Positions 60,063 to 64,000 of a DNA stretch of 64,000 bases are shown piece by piece. How positions within the stretch are numbered: the stretch's first letter is position 1; the number at the start of each line of letters is the position of its first letter. Made by a program: the position numbers and the translations under genes. The notes beneath the pieces were generated by a model that did not search any database, had not been told where the DNA came from, and saw nothing but the letters and a program-made list of their open reading frames with translations. Source of the DNA: Chitinimonas koreensis (GTDB lineage: Bacteria; Pseudomonadota; Gammaproteobacteria; Burkholderiales; Chitinimonadaceae); assembly GCF_014353015.1 (NCBI RefSeq), contig NZ_CP060704.1:2877001-2941000 (forward strand), in the 5' to 3' direction.

Positions 60063-62774
60063 ATGATCACCGACCGCCCCGATCCCGACCGCCTGCTGGA
60101 GACGCTGCACGCCGAGGAGGCCGCAGCCCGCCGCGGCAAGCTGAAAATCTTCTTCGGCGCCTGCGCCGGCGTGGGCAAGACCTACGCCATGCTGCAGGCC
60201 GCCGGACGGCAGCAGGCCGAAGGGGTCAAGGTCCTGGTCGGCGTGGTGGAAACCCACGGCCGGGCCGAAACCGCCGCCCTGCTCGACGGCCTGGTCCTGC
60301 TGCCTTCGCGCAAGGTCCAGTACCGCGACCGCCTGCTCGCCGAGTTCGACCTCGACGCCGCGCTCGCGCAGCGGCCGGAACTGATCGTGGTCGACGAGCT
60401 GGCGCACAGCAACGTCGAGGGCAGCCGCCACCAGAAGCGCTGGCTCGACGTGGAAGAGCTGCTCGAAGCCGGCATCGACGTCTACACCGCGCTCAACGTG
60501 CAGCACCTGGAAAGCCTCAACGACGTGGTCGGCTCGATCACCGGCGTGCGCGTGCGCGAAACGGTGCCCGACCACGTGTTCGAGCAGGCCGACGAGGTGG
60601 TGCTGGTCGACCTGCCGCCCGACGAGCTGCTGGTCCGGCTGTCTCAGGGCAAGGTCTACCTGGCCGACGCGGCCGAACGGGCTTCCAGGAATTTTTTCCG
60701 CAAGGGCAACCTGATCGCGTTGCGCGAACTGGCGCTGCGGCGCACCGCCGACCGGGTCGACGTGCAGATGCGCGCCTACCGCGCCGATCGCGCCATCGCC
60801 AACGTCTGGCAGACCAAGGAACGGCTGATGGTCTGCGTCGGCCCCGGCGCCAGCGGCGACAAGCTGGTGCGCGCCGCCGCCCGGCTGGCCGCCAAGCTGC
60901 AGGCCGACTGGATCGCGGTCTACGTCGAGACGCCGGCGCTGCAACACCTGCCCGACGAGCAGCGCCGGCGCGTGCTGGCCACGCTCAAGGCCGCCGAGCA
61001 ACTGGGCGCCGAGACCGCCACGCTGGCCGGCACCGACCCGGTCGACACGCTGGCGGCCTACGCCAGGAGCCGCAACGTCAGCAAGCTGGTGATCGGCCAT
61101 CGGCTGAAATCGGGCTGGCGCCGCAAGCTGCTGCCCGGCCTGGCCGACCGGCTGGCCGAGCGCGCCGCGGCGCTCGATCTCTACCTGGTCGGGCTGGAAA
61201 CCTCCGATGCGCCGCCGGCCAGCCGCATCCGGCTGCCGCCGGGCCGGGCCGACTGGCGCGGCTGGGGCGCGTCCTGCCTGATCGTGGCCGTCACCACCGC
61301 GCTGGCCGGCGCGCTGCTGTCGATCTTCGACCTGGCCAACGTGGTGATGGTGTTCCTGCTGGCGGTGGTGCTGGTCGCGATCCGCTACGGCCGCGGGCCG
61401 GGCGCGCTGGCCGCCTGCCTCGCGGTGGCCAGCTTCGACTTCTTCTTCGTGCCGCCGCGACTCACCTTCACGGTCAACGACACGCAATACCTGTTCACCT
61501 TCGCGATGATGCTGACCGTGGCGCTGATCATCGGCCAGCTCACCGCCAAGCTGCGCTTCGAGGCCGACATCGCGCGCCGGCGCGAACGGCGTGCCGACGA
61601 GCTGTCGCGGCTGGCGCGCGAATTGTCGGCGGCGCTGACCACCGAGCAGGTCGTCGCCATCGCCATCGAGCAGGTAGGCAGCAATTTCCAGGCACGCAGC
61701 GCGGTGCTGCTGCCGGACAGCCAGGAGCGCATGCGCGAGGCCCATGCCGGCGACGCCGCCGCGACGCCCGCAGCCGAGGTCGACACCAGCGTGGCGCAGT
61801 GGGTCTACGACCATGCCGAAGCGGCCGGTTTCGGCACCGCCACCCTGCCGTCCAGCCCGGCCCGCTACCTGCCGCTGAAGGCACCGATGCGCACCCGCGG
61901 CGTGCTGGCGGTGCAGCCGACCGGCTTGTGGCTGTTCGACGAGCCCGAGGACCTGCGCCTGCTGGAGACCTGCGCGGCCCAGATCGCGCTGGCGCTGGAA
62001 CGAGTGCACTTCGTCGAGGTCGCCCAGGACGCGCTGGTCAGCATGGAGGGCGAGCGGCTGCGCAATGGCCTGCTGGCCGCCGTGTCGCACGATCTGCGCA
62101 CCCCGCTGACCGCCCTGGTCGGCCTGGCCGATACGCTGACGCACAGCCCGCTGGCCGAACCAGTGCGGCAGGAACTGGTCGCCGCCATCCGCGACAAGGC
62201 GCAGGGCATGGCCGAACTGGTCGGCAAGCTGCTCGACATGGCCCGCCTGCAATCCGGCGCGGTCGAGTTGCGGCGCGACTGGCAGTCGCTCGAGGAAGTG
62301 CTCGGCTCGGCCCGCCGCCAGCTCGATGCCGCGCTGGCCGAGCACAAGGTGACCAGCCGCCTGCCGGCCGACCTGCCGCTGTGCGAGTTCGACGCCGTGC
62401 TGATCGAGCGGGTGCTGGTCAACCTGCTCGACAATGCCGCCAAATACACCCCGCCGGGCAGCGAGATCGTCGTCTCCGCCGCGCATCGCGGCAACCTGAT
62501 GCGCGTCACCGTCGACGACGACGGCCCCGGCTTGCCGCCGGGGCGCGAGGAAGCGCTGTTCGGCAAGTTCGAGCGCGGCGACAGCGAATCGGCGCTGCCC
62601 GGCGTAGGCCTTGGGCTGGCGATCAGCCGCGCCATCGTCGAAGCCCACGGCGGCAAGCTGCATGCCGAGAACCGCCCCGACGGCGGCGCCCGCTTCGTCT
62701 TCACCCTGCCCATGGGCACGCCGCCGACCCTGGCGGAGACCGAACAGCCCACCGAGCCGGAACCGACCCCATGA
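60063..62774 (+). CDS. kdpD: Osmosensitive K+ channel sensor histidine kinase KdpD
   Basis: 903-residue membrane histidine kinase. N-terminal KdpD domain with Walker A GACAGVGKT (32-40) and VDELAHSN, then a universal-stress-like domain (RLMVCVGPGASGDKLVRAA). Four transmembrane helices span about 400-500 (LIVAVTTALAGALLSIF onward), followed by a GAF-like domain and HisKA-HATPase with AAVSHDLRTPLTALVG (His676), LVNLLDNAAKYTPP and VGLGLAISRAIVEAHGG. Senses low K+ or turgor and phosphorylates KdpE. Its stop overlaps the kdpE start (ATGA). Intact. Confidence 0.96.
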   Translation: MITDRPDPDRLLETLHAEEAAARRGKLKIFFGACAGVGKTYAMLQAAGRQQAEGVKVLVGVVETHGRAETAALLDGLVLLPSRKVQYRDRLLAEFDLDAALAQRPELIVVDELAHSNVEGSRHQKRWLDVEELLEAGIDVYTALNVQHLESLNDVVGSITGVRVRETVPDHVFEQADEVVLVDLPPDELLVRLSQGKVYLADAAERASRNFFRKGNLIALRELALRRTADRVDVQMRAYRADRAIANVWQTKERLMVCVGPGASGDKLVRAAARLAAKLQADWIAVYVETPALQHLPDEQRRRVLATLKAAEQLGAETATLAGTDPVDTLAAYARSRNVSKLVIGHRLKSGWRRKLLPGLADRLAERAAALDLYLVGLETSDAPPASRIRLPPGRADWRGWGASCLIVAVTTALAGALLSIFDLANVVMVFLLAVVLVAIRYGRGPGALAACLAVASFDFFFVPPRLTFTVNDTQYLFTFAMMLTVALIIGQLTAKLRFEADIARRRERRADELSRLARELSAALTTEQVVAIAIEQVGSNFQARSAVLLPDSQERMREAHAGDAAATPAAEVDTSVAQWVYDHAEAAGFGTATLPSSPARYLPLKAPMRTRGVLAVQPTGLWLFDEPEDLRLLETCAAQIALALERVHFVEVAQDALVSMEGERLRNGLLAAVSHDLRTPLTALVGLADTLTHSPLAEPVRQELVAAIRDKAQGMAELVGKLLDMARLQSGAVELRRDWQSLEEVLGSARRQLDAALAEHKVTSRLPADLPLCEFDAVLIERVLVNLLDNAAKYTPPGSEIVVSAAHRGNLMRVTVDDDGPGLPPGREEALFGKFERGDSESALPGVGLGLAISRAIVEAHGGKLHAENRPDGGARFVFTLPMGTPPTLAETEQPTEPEPTP

Positions 62775-63464
62775 AACCGAACCGTATCCTGATCGTCGAG
62801 GACGATCCCCATATCCGTCGCTTCGTGCGCACCGCACTGGAAGCCGAGGACTTCACCGTATTCGAAGCCGACAACGTCGGCCGCGCGCTGATCGAGGCCG
62901 GCAGCCGGCAGCCCGAGCTGTTCATCGTCGACCTGGGCCTGCCCGACCGCGACGGCCGCGAGCTGGTGACCGAGCTGCGCGCCTGGTCGTCGGCGCCGGT
63001 GATCATCCTGTCGGCGCGCGACCGCGAGGAAGACAAGGTCGCCGCGCTCGACGCCGGCGCCGACGACTACCTGGTCAAGCCGTTCGGCGTGCCCGAGCTG
63101 CTGGCCCGGGTGCGGGCCCAATTGCGGCGCAGCGCCGTCAACGGCGGCCAGGATCCGAGCGCGCAGGTCCGCTTCGGCGAGGTCTGGGTCGATCTCGCCG
63201 CCCGCGAGGTGAAGCGCGGCGTCGAAGCGGTCCATCTGACGCCGATCGAATACCGCCTGCTGGCCGCACTGATCAAGGGCCACGGCCGGGTGATGACCCA
63301 CCACCAGCTGCTGATGGCGGTCTGGGGCCGAACGCCGCCGGCCGCGACCACTACCTGCGCATCTACATGGGCAATCTGCGCCAGAAGCTCGAAGCCGACC
63401 CGGCCCAGCCGCAGCACCTGCTGACCGAGCTGGGGTGGGCTACCGGCTGGTCGGCCTGGCCTGA
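62771..63464 (+). pseudogene. kdpE: Response regulator KdpE (two frameshifts near the 3' end)
   Basis: OmpR/PhoB-type regulator of kdpFABC. Receiver: ILIVEDDPHIRRFVRTAL, phosphoacceptor Asp54 in LFIVDLGLPDRDG, DDYLVKPFGVPELLAR. Winged helix: VHLTPIEYRLLAALIKGHGRV then, after a break at 63324-63328, AAGRDHYLRIYMGNLRQKLE and after another at 63432-63436 VGYRLVGLA and TGA. Two single G losses; with both restored 231 residues, the typical length. Probably sequencing deletions. Confidence 0.93.
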
Positions 63465-63539
63465 GGACCGGTTCACGGTCCTGCCCCCCGCCGTATCGAG
63501 CGAAACGCCGGGACGGGATGGCGCGCGACGAGACGACGC

Positions 63540-63561
63540 AACGGCCGGCCTACCGGCCGTT
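63540..63561 (+). terminator. Hairpin after kdpE
   Basis: AACGGCCGG (63540-63548) pairs with CCGGCCGTT (63553-63561), with only three T after it. A weak intrinsic terminator about 75 bases past the kdpE stop. Confidence 0.6.
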
Positions 63562-63589
63562 TCGCATGGCGGCCAGCGCACCGGCGGTC

Positions 63590-63638
63590 TTGACGGATTC
63601 TTGACGCGGCGCCGACGCCTCTTTGCACGGTCTTTACG
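63590..63638 (+). promoter_or_regulatory. KdpE-like phased repeats before the PtsN-like gene
   Basis: TTGACG at 63590 and again at 63601, then TTTGCA at 63622 and TTTACG at 63633: pairs 11 bases apart and all in near helical phase. The sequence parallels the repeats before kdp and suggests KdpE control of the downstream gene. Confidence 0.5.
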
Positions 63639-63760
63639 TCGAGTTCCGTACGCTGTGTCCATGGCCGGTGCGGATACCGCCGATCCGGTGCCGCGGCCCG
63701 GCCCGCATGCGATGGCACGGGCGTGCCGATCGATGCGAACCATCCGAGGACTTCCTAGAC

Positions 63761-64000
63761 ATGCAGACCCTTGCCGAATGTGTCCGACCGAGGACATCCT
63801 GCTCGACATCGACATCCAGAACCGCGCCCAACTGTTCGACCGGACGGCGCAGCACATCAGGGCGCGCCACGGCCTGGATGGCCACGTCCCCGACCGCGTC
63901 GCCGAGCGGCTGACCGAACGCGAAAAACTCGGTTCCACCGCCCTCGGCCAGGGCGTCGCCATTCCCCACGCCCGCATTCCCGACCTGCAGCACCCCGTCG
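63761..64000 (+). pseudogene. PtsN-like PTS EIIA protein (frameshifted, cut by window end)
   Basis: N-terminal part of an EIIA(Ntr)/fructose-type phosphocarrier. After MQTLAECVR the frame breaks at about 63787-63790; with one base added it continues EDILLDIDIQNRAQLFDRTA, VAERLTEREKLGSTALGQG and VAIPHARIPDLQHPV, where the histidine codon 63967-63969 is the phosphorylation site. PtsN proteins link nitrogen and K+ physiology; E. coli EIIA-Ntr binds KdpD and TrkA. Here it lies right after kdpE, suggesting a role in K+ control. The 3' end lies outside the window. Confidence 0.8.

Noticed and set aside
60033..62837. A 934-codon minus-strand frame opposite kdpD
   Set aside because: Composition is His/Gln/Arg/Gly rich without domains, and kdpD on the plus strand is unambiguous with Walker and HisKA motifs.
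1..64000. Search for CRISPR arrays, tRNA/rRNA genes, insertion sequences and phage genes
   Set aside because: No regularly spaced repeats, no CCA-ended cloverleaf-like stretch, no transposase or integrase reading frames and no phage structural genes were found by eye; small RNAs cannot be excluded.

Overview
The window is a GC-rich (roughly two-thirds G+C), gene-dense chromosomal segment of a betaproteobacterium. A Neisseriales/Burkholderiales-like organism (for example the Chitinimonas/Chitinibacter group) fits the gene set, but no single marker fixes the genus. I see no rRNA, tRNA, CRISPR array, insertion sequence or prophage. About 55 protein genes, including two very small ones, cover almost all of the sequence. 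Long antisense reading frames are common because of the GC content and were left out.

Layout. 1-5.4 kb: end of a thermolabile-hemolysin-like GDSL esterase, two tandem polar amino acid binding proteins, hrcA and an MltB-type lytic transglycosylase. 5.4-13.7 kb: a DnaQ/GIY-YIG nuclease, a vapBC toxin-antitoxin pair with a large palindromic operator, and tamA-tamB. 13.7-22.4 kb: a SprA-type putative metalloprotease, a thioredoxin-like protein, a low-complexity unknown, a dusC-ykgJ-truncated globin cluster, a chemoreceptor, a GNAT, msrA and an outer-membrane barrel. 22.4-30.8 kb: a DMT exporter, D-threonine aldolase, an FKBP isomerase, and a TRAP transporter (dctPQM) divergent from its likely two-component system (dctS-dctR). 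30.9-40.7 kb: a kynureninase-like enzyme, a degenerate HD-GYP protein, tryptophan 2,3-dioxygenase, catalase, a binding protein, a LacI regulator, dps, a second DMT exporter and HU. 40.8-49.1 kb: an AraC-type/MGMT repair protein, a class III cyclase, pcaC, an MscS channel, two less certain genes, and the D-alanine catabolic set dadR/dadA/dadX. 49.3-54.7 kb: a CPA2 antiporter, TetR with divergent DUF2000-lysE, and LysR with divergent azoR. 55-64 kb: a complete kdpFABCDE potassium uptake locus followed by the start of a PtsN-like EIIA gene.

How the genes work together. dadR (Lrp-type), dadA and dadX form a D-/L-alanine catabolic unit. DctS/DctR probably controls the adjacent DctPQM dicarboxylate importer. 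kynA and the kynU-like gene would act in tryptophan to kynurenine to anthranilate breakdown. KdpDE probably controls kdpFABC, and KdpE-box-like 11-bp repeats also lie before the PtsN-like gene.

A dominant feature is sequence quality. Eleven genes carry a total of 16 apparent single-base losses, every one beside a short G or C run. Adding one base at each restores a full-length, conserved protein. I read this as a consensus-sequence deletion artefact rather than gene decay, but the affected genes are typed here as pseudogenes because their frames are broken as given.
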